A stretch of 32,226 bases of DNA from Synergistaceae bacterium (GCA_017405525.1 JAFRAH010000036.1:1-32226); one strand, 5' to 3'; numbered from the stretch's first letter, positions 15,038 to 23,027 are shown. Notes: generated from the sequence alone by a model not told the origin. Program-made: numbers and translations.

Positions 15038-15817
15038 TTACTCCTCCGAACCCGAAAAAGGAACGGAGGATTTTTTTTTGCCCTCGTATATCTCCAGCCA
15101 TTGCCCGCAAGTAAGATCTTCAGCCCTCATTGACCCGTAACCCAATACATCAGCATAACCCTTCAGGTTGTTGGCCAGAGTCTTCCGGCGGTGTGAGAAC
15201 CCCCGGTGAAGTATCCCGTTCCATAGCTCACTGCCTCCAAGCTCAAAGTTCCGCTCTATCACAATCTCAGTTATTGCCGACTCAACTTCAGGGACAGGAC
15301 GGAAGCATGAACGAGGTACATTCCTCACGACTTCAGCCCTCCCCATTGCTTCAACAGTTACACCGAGAGGATAGCGTGCCTTTGTGTCGGGTGGTGCTGT
15401 GAGTCTTTCAGCCGCCTCACGCTGGAGCATGTAGAGGTGGTACGTCAGGCCATGAGCCGCATAACTCAGGAGCTCAGAGATCAGTGGGGTCGTTATGTTG
15501 TAGGGAATGTTCGCTACTACCTTGTTCGGGAACGGCAACAATTCGGAGTAGTCATACTTCACCGCATCGCCCCAATGAAGCCGAAGCCTCCCGTCATTCC
15601 GGGAAAGCTCCTCAAGTTCAGACCTCAATCTCCTGTCAAGCTCAACTGCATGGACACAACGGACATTTCCCGCAAGAAGTGCCCTCGTCAATATTCCATG
15701 GCCGGGCCCTATCTCAAGGATGACATCATCAGGCGACAAGGAAGCCCTGCGTGTCATAATAGCAAGTATGTTCCTGTCAACAAGGAAATTCTGGCCGTAA
15801 CGCTTGAGTGCCTTCAT
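15038..15817 (-). CDS. rsmA: 16S rRNA (adenine1518/1519-N6)-dimethyltransferase
   Basis: SAM-dependent enzyme (KsgA) that dimethylates two adjacent adenosines in the 3' terminal hairpin of 16S rRNA during 30S maturation. At 259 residues it has normal length. Seen: the N-terminal YGQNFLVD signature, SAM motif I EIGPGHG at 35-41, acidic VELDR, GDAVKYD, and the catalytic NIPYNITTP motif IV at 103-106. The C-terminal helical domain contains FSHRRKTLANNL. Its start overlaps the stop of the PAS-GGDEF gene by four bases, making it the last gene of a six-gene minus-strand cluster. The last ~13 codons double as the terminator of the convergent gene. Confidence 0.95.
   Translation of the reverse strand: MKALKRYGQNFLVDRNILAIMTRRASLSPDDVILEIGPGHGILTRALLAGNVRCVHAVELDRRLRSELEELSRNDGRLRLHWGDAVKYDYSELLPFPNKVVANIPYNITTPLISELLSYAAHGLTYHLYMLQREAAERLTAPPDTKARYPLGVTVEAMGRAEVVRNVPRSCFRPVPEVESAITEIVIERNFELGGSELWNGILHRGFSHRRKTLANNLKGYADVLGYGSMRAEDLTCGQWLEIYEGKKKSSVPFSGSEE
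15042..15079 (+). terminator. Rho-independent terminator after the acidic protein gene
   Basis: A 7-base-pair GC-rich stem (15042-15048 with 15064-15070), a 15-base loop and nine Ts at 15071-15079. It lies inside the last codons of the convergent rsmA gene; on that strand the T-run becomes the AAA codons for consecutive lysines. Confidence 0.85.
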
Positions 15818-17079
15818 GAGTTCCGCGCAAGGACTGTAGAACTTCCCCCGGACTTCACAGCCTCAGCCATCGCATCATAGGCCGCACCGATAAACTCGCC
15901 CGTGCTGGAATACCCCCCGCCCGTAAGGTCAGATACCCCGGAGCTCAGCAGTACATCACGGGACTTCCCGCGTATCTCGTCGGCCATGACCACAGCAGCA
16001 GCACCTGAGCACTCGGACAGTATCATGAACTCGTCATCGCTCCAGCGTCCCAGTACGTTCCCAGGACGTTCAGCAAGGTATCTCTGCATTCCACGGACAA
16101 AGCCCCGTACTATCCTTCCGGCTGGCAGGAACCCCCTCGCATCGTTGAGCACACGGAAGTTCTCGATACGCATAACTATGAGGCTCAAGTGCCCGGCCTC
16201 CTCTATAGTCCCGGAAAATTTGCGGCGTATTACGTGCTCCATTCCCCGGCGGTTGAGTACCCCTGTGTGAGCGTCGACAGTGAGGAGCCTCCTCAACTGC
16301 TCGTGATTCCGGCGGAACTCCGTAACGTCCTCGAACGTCAGCATGATTGACTGTGAGCCGTTCCATTCGACAGGTGTCGCATGTATCCTGACCCGCCTTA
16401 AACCGTCAACCTCAGCATCACCGGGTATCTCGTTGAGCTCATCGTCAAGGTAGGGTGTCAGGTCAAATGGGTAGAAGTTCTCAGCCGCCGAAATATCCGG
16501 CATAGTGCACTCAACACAGCCTGAACGTTTCATGATTATGTTGGTGAGGTCTGAGTTCACCTCCGGGTCAACGAGCTCTATTATGTTCCGTCCGACAAGG
16601 TCAGCCCTCACGCATGACGCAAGGAACTTGTTGACCGCCATGAATACCCCGTGAGCGTCAACAATGCCTGCCCTGAATGGTACCGAGTTCAGTATTTCGG
16701 GGTTGCTCTGTATCACGGGAGGGAGGTTCTGCGCAGTTTGTGAGGATACCTCAGACGAGAGCTTCAGGACAACGCCGGAAATCTCGCTGCCATTGCCGAA
16801 CTTAAGGGGTGAGGCTGTGAGCTCCCATATTTTGCCGCCTTCGGAGATCTCTATTGCGTTCGTATCGCCAAGACATGCCGCAGTTAGTGCCTCATGTATT
16901 GCCGTGTCAAGCTCAGTAATCAGCGGGGGGTAATTCCTTCCCTCGTTGCACTTGTGGCCGAAAAGCCTCGCCGCAACAGCCTTGTAGCCGTGTGTTGCGT
17001 ACAATAATTTTCCTCGTATGTTTATGACACAGCAGAGAAGTCCGGGGCAACTGTCCAGTACTCCGCTCCATACACTCAT
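15814..17079 (-). CDS. PAS-PAS-degenerate GGDEF protein
   Basis: A 421-residue signalling protein. Two PAS-like regions (about 15-110 and 130-255, the second ending in MLTFEDVTEFR) precede a GGDEF fold that begins TVDAHTGVLNRRG at ~268. Diguanylate cyclases need a GG(D/E)EF active loop and a metal-binding Asp in the DxDxF strand. Here the loop is SDDEF (347-351) and the strand reads MRIENF, so the first metal ligand is Arg. Cyclase activity is therefore unlikely, and a binding or regulatory role is the better guess (inference). No transmembrane segments are seen. The gene starts six bases after galE and overlaps rsmA by four bases. Confidence 0.8.
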   Translation of the reverse strand: MSVWSGVLDSCPGLLCCVINIRGKLLYATHGYKAVAARLFGHKCNEGRNYPPLITELDTAIHEALTAACLGDTNAIEISEGGKIWELTASPLKFGNGSEISGVVLKLSSEVSSQTAQNLPPVIQSNPEILNSVPFRAGIVDAHGVFMAVNKFLASCVRADLVGRNIIELVDPEVNSDLTNIIMKRSGCVECTMPDISAAENFYPFDLTPYLDDELNEIPGDAEVDGLRRVRIHATPVEWNGSQSIMLTFEDVTEFRRNHEQLRRLLTVDAHTGVLNRRGMEHVIRRKFSGTIEEAGHLSLIVMRIENFRVLNDARGFLPAGRIVRGFVRGMQRYLAERPGNVLGRWSDDEFMILSECSGAAAVVMADEIRGKSRDVLLSSGVSDLTGGGYSSTGEFIGAAYDAMAEAVKSGGSSTVLARNS

Positions 17080-17085
17080 GAGGCG

Positions 17086-18075
17086 TTAATCCGGGTAACC
17101 GTTCGGGTGGGACTGGTGCCACTTCCACGCCGTGGCTATGATGTCCTCCATGCGGGTGATTTCCGGCTGCCACTTGAGGATTTTGTGTGCCTTCGTGCTG
17201 TCAGCTACCAGACGTGCGGGGTCTCCGGATCTTCTTGCGCCGATTTGTGCAGGGATTGAGTGGCCTGTAACCTTTCGTGCCGCAGTGATCATCTCCATCA
17301 CTGAATAGCCGTCGCCACTGCCCAAGTTGAAGATGTTGCTTTCGCCGCCCGACCTGAGATATTCCAGCGCAAGAATATGTGCCCTCGCCAAGTCCTCAAC
17401 GTGTATATAGTCGCGTATACATGTGCCGTCCTTCGTGGGGTAGTCGTCGCCGTATACTGTGATGTGTTCGCGCTTCCCTAACGGAACCTGAAGGATGAGG
17501 GGGATCAGGTGGGTCTCGTTCCTGTGGTCTTCGCCGATTGTCCCGTCATGCCATGCCCCGGCAACGTTGAAGTACCTCAACGAGACGTAGCGTATATCAT
17601 GCCTCTTGCTGACCCAGTTCATCATCTTTTCCATGATGCGCTTGCTCTCACCGTATGGATTCGTGGGTTCTGTGGGGTCTGTCTCAAGTATGGGTATCTT
17701 CTTGGGTTCGCCATAGGTTGCCGCAGTTGACGAGAAGATTATGCGGTTGACGTTGTGCCTCTTCATTCCCTCAAGGAGCGTTATCATGCCGCCCACGTTG
17801 TTGTTGAAGTATTTCAGGGGGTTGTCCACACTCTCACCTACGAGTGAATACGCACAGAAATGTATTACCGCCTCAATGTCATTCTCACTAAATACCTTGT
17901 CGAGAATTTCGGGGTTACGAATATCGCCCTCATAGAACTTCACATCTTCCGGGACTGATGCCCTGTGTCCTGTCTCCAGACTGTCGAGGACGATAACATC
18001 ATCACCGTGTGCCCTGAACGCCCTTACGTTGTGGGAGCCAATATAGCCAGCTCCGCCGCAAATCAATACTGACAT
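17086..18075 (-). CDS. galE: UDP-glucose 4-epimerase
   Basis: Cytoplasmic NAD-dependent short-chain dehydrogenase-type epimerase interconverting UDP-glucose and UDP-galactose (or the N-acetyl forms), 329 residues, normal length. Seen: the NAD-binding GGAGYIGSH at 8-15, VIHFCAYSLVGESV, the catalytic SSTAATYG with Ser/Thr near 117, and YGESK with Y141 and K145. A good AGGGAGGA sits before the ATG. Its place among a GT39 membrane glycosyltransferase and a secreted protein suggests it supplies UDP-galactose for envelope glycans (inference). Confidence 0.95.
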   Translation of the reverse strand: MSVLICGGAGYIGSHNVRAFRAHGDDVIVLDSLETGHRASVPEDVKFYEGDIRNPEILDKVFSENDIEAVIHFCAYSLVGESVDNPLKYFNNNVGGMITLLEGMKRHNVNRIIFSSTAATYGEPKKIPILETDPTEPTNPYGESKRIMEKMMNWVSKRHDIRYVSLRYFNVAGAWHDGTIGEDHRNETHLIPLILQVPLGKREHITVYGDDYPTKDGTCIRDYIHVEDLARAHILALEYLRSGGESNIFNLGSGDGYSVMEMITAARKVTGHSIPAQIGARRSGDPARLVADSTKAHKILKWQPEITRMEDIIATAWKWHQSHPNGYPD

Positions 18076-18092
18076 GAATTATTCCTCCCTGA

Positions 18093-18818
18093 TTATTCTA
18101 TCCTGCTGGTGTTGGGTATGGGCCTGAAAATAACGTCGCCCATGTCCATATCAAGACTGTCAATGAAACTCTTCTTCCTGCTTGTGTGAATATCCCCCGG
18201 CTTCTCAACTTCCGACGGTCTCACCTCGTCATAGATGCTCTGTGATACCCCTGAAGGCTTCCTCAATCCTGCCTGTTTCACGCCCCAGAGCTTGAGGGCT
18301 TCCTGTGATGCCTTCCGTGTGAGTGCCGGGGAGGAGAGCCACCACGTGCTTTGTCCCTGAGTACTGAAGAACACTGCCCCCGAATCAGTGCCTGAGCCCC
18401 TCGATGCCATGAGCTTCACGGGCCGCAGTCTCCCGTTCACGATGTCGGCCGCCTTGAGCCACGCAGACCCGCCGCCCATCCATGGAGAGCCGCCCGGTGT
18501 GTCGGTGATTCCGAGCTCAGGGTGTGAACGGAGGAACTGCCTCGCTGATGAGTACTGCCCGACAGTTACGCCAGCCCAGAGCTCATTCTTGACGCGGGAA
18601 AAACTGATGCCTTCCTGCCAGCCGCTCGGAATGTCCGCAAAGTATTTCCGTATTCTGCCTATTGAGGGGTTGAGCTCGCCGTTCATGTTCGCCGCAGAAA
18701 CGAGAGCATAAAGGCCGCCTATAACCCTGTGTGTCTCAGCGTCAGGGTTGACTTCGGCAGATAGACACGGAACACAAATTGACATGATGAGGATTAGAGC
18801 ACATGAGATTTTACGCAT
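18093..18818 (-). CDS. Secreted protein of unknown function
   Basis: A 241-residue protein I do not recognise. The N-terminus (MRKISCALILIMSICVPCLSA) is a clear Sec signal peptide, with cleavage likely after LSA; the Cys at residue 18 is not in a convincing lipobox. The mature part is rich in Gly, Ser and Trp (GGSPWMGGGSAW, FSTQGQSTWWLSSPALTR), with a basic C-terminal tail. The start is supported by GGGAAGG seven bases upstream. It sits 15 bases downstream of the GT39 gene and 17 bases upstream of galE, so it is probably a periplasmic partner of the surface-sugar cluster. Confidence 0.7.
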   Translation of the reverse strand: MRKISCALILIMSICVPCLSAEVNPDAETHRVIGGLYALVSAANMNGELNPSIGRIRKYFADIPSGWQEGISFSRVKNELWAGVTVGQYSSARQFLRSHPELGITDTPGGSPWMGGGSAWLKAADIVNGRLRPVKLMASRGSGTDSGAVFFSTQGQSTWWLSSPALTRKASQEALKLWGVKQAGLRKPSGVSQSIYDEVRPSEVEKPGDIHTSRKKSFIDSLDMDMGDVIFRPIPNTSRIE

Positions 18819-18833
18819 AGTATTACCTTCCCT

Positions 18834-20402
18834 CTATTGGTTGCTTAAGAGTAAGAGCCCCTCGCCTTCAGCAATGGGAAATATATTGTTAGGCAGGTTC
18901 TCCGATGGCATTGTGTCGGGCGTAATCATGAATACCCTCGATTTTCCCGCCCATAGCTGATTTATTGCTTCCCTTGAGGCCGTGAACTGTCTTTCCTGGA
19001 TTCCAGGCGTAAGGTCAGCTTCTATTATCCGTGAGTTCCTGAGTGTGTAAAAGTAGACTGACGGGTAATTCACGCCGTACTGAATGACTGTATCACCGCC
19101 CTTGATGATGTCCCGGAGCTTCATTCCGGCACTACGCATTGAGCATGACTCAGCAGTGAGGTTGAAGACCCCGGCAAGCGGCATCAGGCACAAGAGCGCG
19201 GCTGCTGGTACATTCCTTGCCCATTTCCGGGGCTGTCGTGTCTTAGTGTAGTACCACGACGCAAAGAGGAACAGCCCTTCAGACAGCCCCCAAGGTACTA
19301 GCGACATCATAGAGGCCTGAAGTACCGGGAACTTCCTTGCCGCCAGTGGAAAGATGACATACAGCAGGGGAATGAGTATCAGGGTGTTTATCATTACGGC
19401 GTACCTTATGGATGAGAAACTACGTTGACCAAGCCATGAGTCCAGTTTTCGCCCAAGCAGTGCCGACAATGCCGGGACACATGCCCCCATCGCGAGAATG
19501 TCCCCCGACAACAACGCCGAAAACCCAAAAACTGCCGCCCATACGAGCATGAAGAGTTCCGGGGATTTCCCGGCAGGGTAATCTTCCGGGAAGACCTCGT
19601 AGAGTGCCCGCAGAATAAATCCGTGGAACGGCACGAAACCTGCAAGAAGGAATGCCGAGACTCCGGGGATGCCGCCGAATGTGTAGCTGTGATTTTGGCA
19701 TCTCATGAAGTGGATTATCTCAGGGTTGGTTATCATGAGAACGATGAAGTAGAGACCTGAGACAGCTACCGTGATGATTATTCCTCCCGGCCATGTGAAG
19801 AAGTCCCGGAGAAGCTCCCAGTCCTCAGAAATGACGCAGTAGGCTATCACCGCAACGAACGGAAGAATTATCCCCTCGAATCCGTGAGCAATGAACGCAA
19901 AAGTAATCGCTGAATGTGCCATGACTAGGCGGCGTTTGTTCTCCCGTGAAAGTATTATGCCGGTCATCGCAAGACCCATCAGGCAGGAATATACCGCGTG
20001 GGACGAGGCGACCTGTGAGACCGCAAAGCACAACGTCATTCCAGCACAAACACACGAGGCCAGCCATGATTTGCGTATGTTGTCGTCAGAGTAAGACCTT
20101 GCCGCCCGTGCCGAAGCCCAGACCATGACCAAGCCTGAGAGTGCCGGGAAGAATCTCACTGCGAACTCACCCCAACCGAAGAGCTTTAACGCAATGACTG
20201 AGAGCCACCAAGAGCCCATAGTGCTGCCAGATGCGAGAGCTCCGCCGATTTTTGGGACGAAGTAATTTCCACCTCCGGCCATGTGAGCGGCTATAGATGC
20301 GTTTATGCCCTCGACCGTGTCAATGAGGCCGTGATCCCCGATACCCCTGAAGTAGAAGTAGCACAGAAGAAGCCCGAACAGTGCTGCGGGTTTGTTGCGC
20401 AT
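18834..20402 (-). CDS. GT39/ArnT-like membrane glycosyltransferase
   Basis: A 522-residue polytopic GT-C protein with about ten or more hydrophobic segments. The N-terminal periplasmic loop has the acidic pair expected for lipid-phosphate-sugar-using enzymes: D28 and E31 in LIDTVEGINASI, comparable with the DE motif of ArnT/PMT proteins; FAVRFFPALSGL follows in the second helix. The last ~100 residues form a soluble domain ending TPDTMPSENLPNNIFPI. Such enzymes move a sugar from a polyprenyl carrier to lipid A, a protein or another acceptor outside the inner membrane. The acceptor is unknown here. It follows the isochorismatase-like gene by five bases. Confidence 0.8.
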   Translation of the reverse strand: MRNKPAALFGLLLCYFYFRGIGDHGLIDTVEGINASIAAHMAGGGNYFVPKIGGALASGSTMGSWWLSVIALKLFGWGEFAVRFFPALSGLVMVWASARAARSYSDDNIRKSWLASCVCAGMTLCFAVSQVASSHAVYSCLMGLAMTGIILSRENKRRLVMAHSAITFAFIAHGFEGIILPFVAVIAYCVISEDWELLRDFFTWPGGIIITVAVSGLYFIVLMITNPEIIHFMRCQNHSYTFGGIPGVSAFLLAGFVPFHGFILRALYEVFPEDYPAGKSPELFMLVWAAVFGFSALLSGDILAMGACVPALSALLGRKLDSWLGQRSFSSIRYAVMINTLILIPLLYVIFPLAARKFPVLQASMMSLVPWGLSEGLFLFASWYYTKTRQPRKWARNVPAAALLCLMPLAGVFNLTAESCSMRSAGMKLRDIIKGGDTVIQYGVNYPSVYFYTLRNSRIIEADLTPGIQERQFTASREAINQLWAGKSRVFMITPDTMPSENLPNNIFPIAEGEGLLLLSNQ

Positions 20403-20407
20403 GAAAA

Positions 20408-20983
20408 TTACTGTTGCTTGAACAGCGGCAGAAGAGCCTTGAACTGTGGAGTGCCAGCCTTCCCAAGCAGGTGGTATATGACCGTCTCAGTGGGAACGAC
20501 AAGGCAGCCCATCGACCTCATGGCCTCAAGAGCAAGGCTGTGATTTTCGCGTGTCCTGCTCCCGCAAGAGTCGGCGGCTATTATCACGTTGAGGTTGTAT
20601 TTCTCCTGAAGGTCAATCGCTGTCCCAAGAACGCAAATGTGAGTCTCGATCCCGAAGAGTATTGCTGTGTCCTTAGTGCCTGAGTTGAAGCGGAGGTTGA
20701 GGAATGCATCGCCGAAGCCGGGGTTTGCACAGCAGGAGAACTCTACCTTGTCGATTACGGGGGAGCCGTCGGGGATTAATGGCTTGAGTTCGCTGACTGT
20801 TGGGCCGATTCCTTTGGGGTACTGCTCAGAGATTATTGCGGGTATTGAGAGTTCGCGGGCGGCAGTGAGGAGCTTTATGGAGTTGCTGAGAACTTCATCT
20901 TTGTTGTGTATGGCAGGCAGGAGTCGTTCCTGGATATCTATCATGATGAGGAATGAAGACATTGCCTCTATGGACTTGCGCAC
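20408..20983 (-). CDS. Isochorismatase-family cysteine hydrolase
   Basis: A 191-residue soluble hydrolase. The catalytic triad of the family is visible: D16 in MIDIQE, K79 in DKVEFSC and C117 in GIETHICV. The sequence is closest in style to YcaC-type hydrolases of unknown substrate rather than true isochorismatases or nicotinamidases. GTG at 20983 is favoured over the ATG at residue 8 because AGAGG lies nine bases ahead of it. It is the first gene of the minus-strand cluster, divergent from the glutaredoxin-like gene. Its link to the sugar genes downstream is not obvious. Confidence 0.85.
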   Translation of the reverse strand: MRKSIEAMSSFLIMIDIQERLLPAIHNKDEVLSNSIKLLTAARELSIPAIISEQYPKGIGPTVSELKPLIPDGSPVIDKVEFSCCANPGFGDAFLNLRFNSGTKDTAILFGIETHICVLGTAIDLQEKYNLNVIIAADSCGSRTRENHSLALEAMRSMGCLVVPTETVIYHLLGKAGTPQFKALLPLFKQQ

Positions 20984-21027
20984 AGTGAATAACCTCTCAG
21001 TCTCAGAAAAATTTTTGCGTGGAAGTT

Positions 21028-21033
21028 ATTATA
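21028..21033 (-). promoter_or_regulatory. Candidate -10 box for the minus-strand cluster
   Basis: TATAAT on the minus strand, 45 bases before the GTG at 20983 and inside the 85-base divergent gap. No convincing -35 was found. TATACT on the plus strand (21032-21037) overlaps it and could serve the glutaredoxin-like gene. Confidence 0.35.
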
Positions 21034-21068
21034 TACTATTCAGAAAAACGAAAGGAGATAACGGGATT

Positions 21069-21359
21069 ATGAGCACGAAGAAAGTCATTGCGTTCTACCT
21101 TGAGGGCTGTCCCTACTGCAGGCAGGCGAGGAAGGCACTAAGTGAGCTTGAGGCCAGCAAGCCGGAATACTCATCCGTGAATTTTGAGTGGGTCGAGGAG
21201 AACCAGCACCCTGAGATCTCAGCACAGTATGACTACTACCATGTGCCTGCGATGTTCGTTGAGGGGTTGAAGGTCTATGAGGCTCATCCGGGGGAGAAAT
21301 ACGAGGAGTGCCGGGAGAATGTGAGGCGGGTGCTTGAGGAGGCAGTGGCAGGACACTAA
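21069..21359 (+). CDS. Glutaredoxin/thioredoxin-like protein
   Basis: A 96-residue cytoplasmic thiol-disulfide protein. The CPYC active site (C14, C17) follows the first strand VIAFYLEG, and the cis-proline loop is VPAMFVEG (P60), both standard for the fold. The length suits a single-domain glutaredoxin. A long upstream extension of this frame antisense to the isochorismatase gene is not credible; ATG at 21069 has AAAGGAGATAAC ahead of it. No thioredoxin reductase or glutathione gene is nearby, so the reductant is unknown. Confidence 0.85.
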   Translation: MSTKKVIAFYLEGCPYCRQARKALSELEASKPEYSSVNFEWVEENQHPEISAQYDYYHVPAMFVEGLKVYEAHPGEKYEECRENVRRVLEEAVAGH

Positions 21360-21384
21360 GAGCATTAAGGCCGGGGGGTATTCC

Positions 21385-21413
21385 TTGACACTCCTCCGGC
21401 ATTAACCTAAAAT
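21385..21413 (+). promoter_or_regulatory. Housekeeping sigma-70 promoter for the repeat-tract glycosyltransferase
   Basis: TTGACA (21385-21390, perfect) and TAAAAT (21408-21413, five of six) with 17-base spacing. The start should be near 21420, giving a ~43-base leader. The -35 lies in the loop of a G/C-rich inverted repeat (21370-21400) that may end the glutaredoxin-like transcript, although it has no T-run. Confidence 0.7.
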
Positions 21414-21462
21414 TTCTTCACACTAAACCTATATGGTATCTATTAACGAAGGGAGCTTTAAC

Positions 21463-22429
21463 ATGACAGAGATCCTCTCCTCTCCTCTCCTCTCCTATTG
21501 CCTTTTTTTGCTATAACCGTCCAGAACACACACGAAAAACACTAGAAGCCCTGAAGGCGAATTACCTTGCCCCTGGGAGCAGGCTGTTCATTTTCTCTGA
21601 CGGCCCGAAGGATGACGCTGCCCTTGAAGGTGTCAGGAAGGTGCGTGAATATATCGCCACGGTTGACGGCTTTGCTTCCGTTGAGATTATCGAGCGTGAA
21701 AAGAACTATGGCTGTTCAGGCAACATCATTGACGGGATAACTCAGGTCGTCAATGAGTTCGGAAGGGTTATTGTCGTTGAGGATGACATACTGACCAGCC
21801 CTTGGTTCCTGCGCTACGTGAATGATGCCCTCGAACTCTACAAGGACGATGACAACGTAGCGATAATCAGCGGCTATCTTCACCCAAGATATTTGCGTGC
21901 CTATAAGGACATGCCGCAGAGTTTCTTCATGCGCGTCCCGATGATATGGGGCTGGGGAACATGGCAGCGTTCCTGGAAAGACTACGAATATGATGCCGGG
22001 AAGTTGCTCGAACAGATAAGGGCACAAGGCCGGGAGGATGAGTACAACTACTGCCTCAAGAACAAGCCCCGAACCCGAAATCTTCAGGCTCAGGCTGACG
22101 GCAAAGTCGGAACGTGGGACTACCAGCTTGACGCGAGCATGTTCCTCAAGCGCAGGTTATCGCTCTGTCCCGGAAGAACCTTCACGAACAACATAGGCCA
22201 TGACGGAACTGGTATTCACTGCGGAATAGCTGACTATGATTCGGTAAACGTCAAGCTCTCGGACGAATACGAGCCTCTAAGGAAAATTCCCGTTGAACTT
22301 GACGAAAAGGTATACGAAGTTCACAGGAAGAGCCTCATACCGCCATCACTTCCATACAGGGCAGTGCGTAAACTTTGGCGGATAATTACCGGGAAGAACA
22401 GAAAGTCAGTAAAAGTTAGTAAGGGTTAA
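21463..22429 (+). CDS. Phase-variable GT-A-type glycosyltransferase (OFF in this sequence)
   Basis: Cytoplasmic nucleotide-sugar glycosyltransferase. The enzyme frame runs from the repeat tract through FFCYNRPEHTRKTLEAL, LFIFSDGP, a VVEDDI acidic motif and WGWGTWQRSW to the stop at 22429. No start codon in that frame is well placed: it is closed by TGA at 21464, and the first usual start codon is GTG at 21641, after the conserved N-terminus. The intended start is ATG at 21463, with GGGAG seven bases upstream. As sequenced, that ATG reads 17 codons through a TCCTC repeat tract and stops at 21514. One extra 5-base unit, or two fewer, joins ATG to the enzyme frame (MTEILSSP...SPIAFFCYNRPEH) for ~320 residues. 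A strong promoter precedes it. The product probably modifies a surface glycan (inference). Confidence 0.8.
21473..21496 (+). repeat. Pentanucleotide microsatellite (TCCTC)4.8
   Basis: Twenty-four bases of uninterrupted 5-base period: four full units plus TCCT, starting ten bases after the A of the ATG. As 5 is not a multiple of 3, each unit gained or lost shifts the frame. A run of seven Ts (21503-21509) lies seven bases further on and is a second possible slippage site; loss of one T would also restore frame. Confidence 0.95.
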
Positions 22430-22467
22430 TCAGACATTCTCACGATATGGTTAAAGAAAGTCAGTAA

Positions 22468-22473
22468 TATAAT
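22468..22473 (+). promoter_or_regulatory. Candidate -10 box for the hsp20 gene
   Basis: TATAAT, 43 bases before the favoured hsp20 start. No good -35 was found. No CIRCE inverted repeat (TTAGCACTC-type) is present in the gap, so HrcA control is not supported. Confidence 0.4.
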
Positions 22474-22515
22474 TCTCCGCGTTGTGAGAGAAAAACACAA
22501 AGGAGAATGATTACA

Positions 22516-22965
22516 ATGAGAAGAGAGAAATATTACCCAATGATGCGCATGATGGATCCTGAGAGCATTATCGACACGTTCACGAGGGGATTTGCTGAAC
22601 CGTTCTTTGGTGAGACATTCCCGGACTTCGGCGCAAAGGTCGACATCTACAGGAAGGACGGAAAAATTTTCGCTGAGGCAGAACTTCCTGGAATTACCCC
22701 CGATGACGTTGAACTTCATGTGTATTCAGACCGTCTCACGCTCTCAGCCGAGAAGAAATCCGAAGTCAAAGAGGGCGGCGACGACAAGAGCTACTTCCGC
22801 ACCGAGAGACGCTACGGGAAAGTTGAGCGTGTTGTAGCATTCCCTGTTGAGGCTGACCCTGAGACCGCAAAGGCTACGTTCAAGAACGGAGTCCTCACGG
22901 TTGAAGTTGCCGAGAAGAGCCAGGACAAAGCCCACAAGAAAGTGAGCATCACCTCAGAGGCATAG
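22516..22965 (+). CDS. Hsp20/alpha-crystallin small heat-shock protein
   Basis: ATP-independent chaperone that holds unfolding proteins in large oligomers. At 149 residues it has normal length. The alpha-crystallin domain is clear from ~40: VDIYRKDGKIFAEAELPGI, then RLTLSAEKK, a YGKVERVVAFP strand, and the A-x-x-x-NGVLTVEV signature near the end. ATG at 22516 is chosen over the in-frame ATG at 22507, because AAAGGAG at 22499-22505 is ten bases from the former but only one base from the latter. It stands alone between the glycosyltransferase and a terminator. The C-terminal IxI-like tail is weak (VSITSEA). Confidence 0.9.
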   Translation: MRREKYYPMMRMMDPESIIDTFTRGFAEPFFGETFPDFGAKVDIYRKDGKIFAEAELPGITPDDVELHVYSDRLTLSAEKKSEVKEGGDDKSYFRTERRYGKVERVVAFPVEADPETAKATFKNGVLTVEVAEKSQDKAHKKVSITSEA

Positions 22966-22993
22966 CATCAATTCTATTGCCGCGATAATTCCG

Positions 22994-23027
22994 CCGCAGT
23001 CCTAACCCCAAGGGCTGCGGTTTTTTT
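22994..23027 (+). terminator. Rho-independent terminator after hsp20
   Basis: A 10-base-pair stem (22994-23003 with 23011-23020, one G-U pair), a 7-base loop and seven Ts. Confidence 0.92.

Noticed and set aside
20667-21068. N-terminal extension of the glutaredoxin-like frame
   Set aside because: It runs antisense through the isochorismatase gene and the promoter gap; ATG 21069 with AAAGGAG fits the fold exactly.
21641-22429. Glycosyltransferase starting at GTG 21641
   Set aside because: This start would drop the conserved CYNRPEHTRKTLEAL strand and helix and has no good ribosome site; the ATG at 21463 with the repeat tract explains the frame better.
22430-22515. CIRCE operator before hsp20
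   Set aside because: No TTAGCACTC-N9-GAGTGCTAA-like inverted repeat is present.
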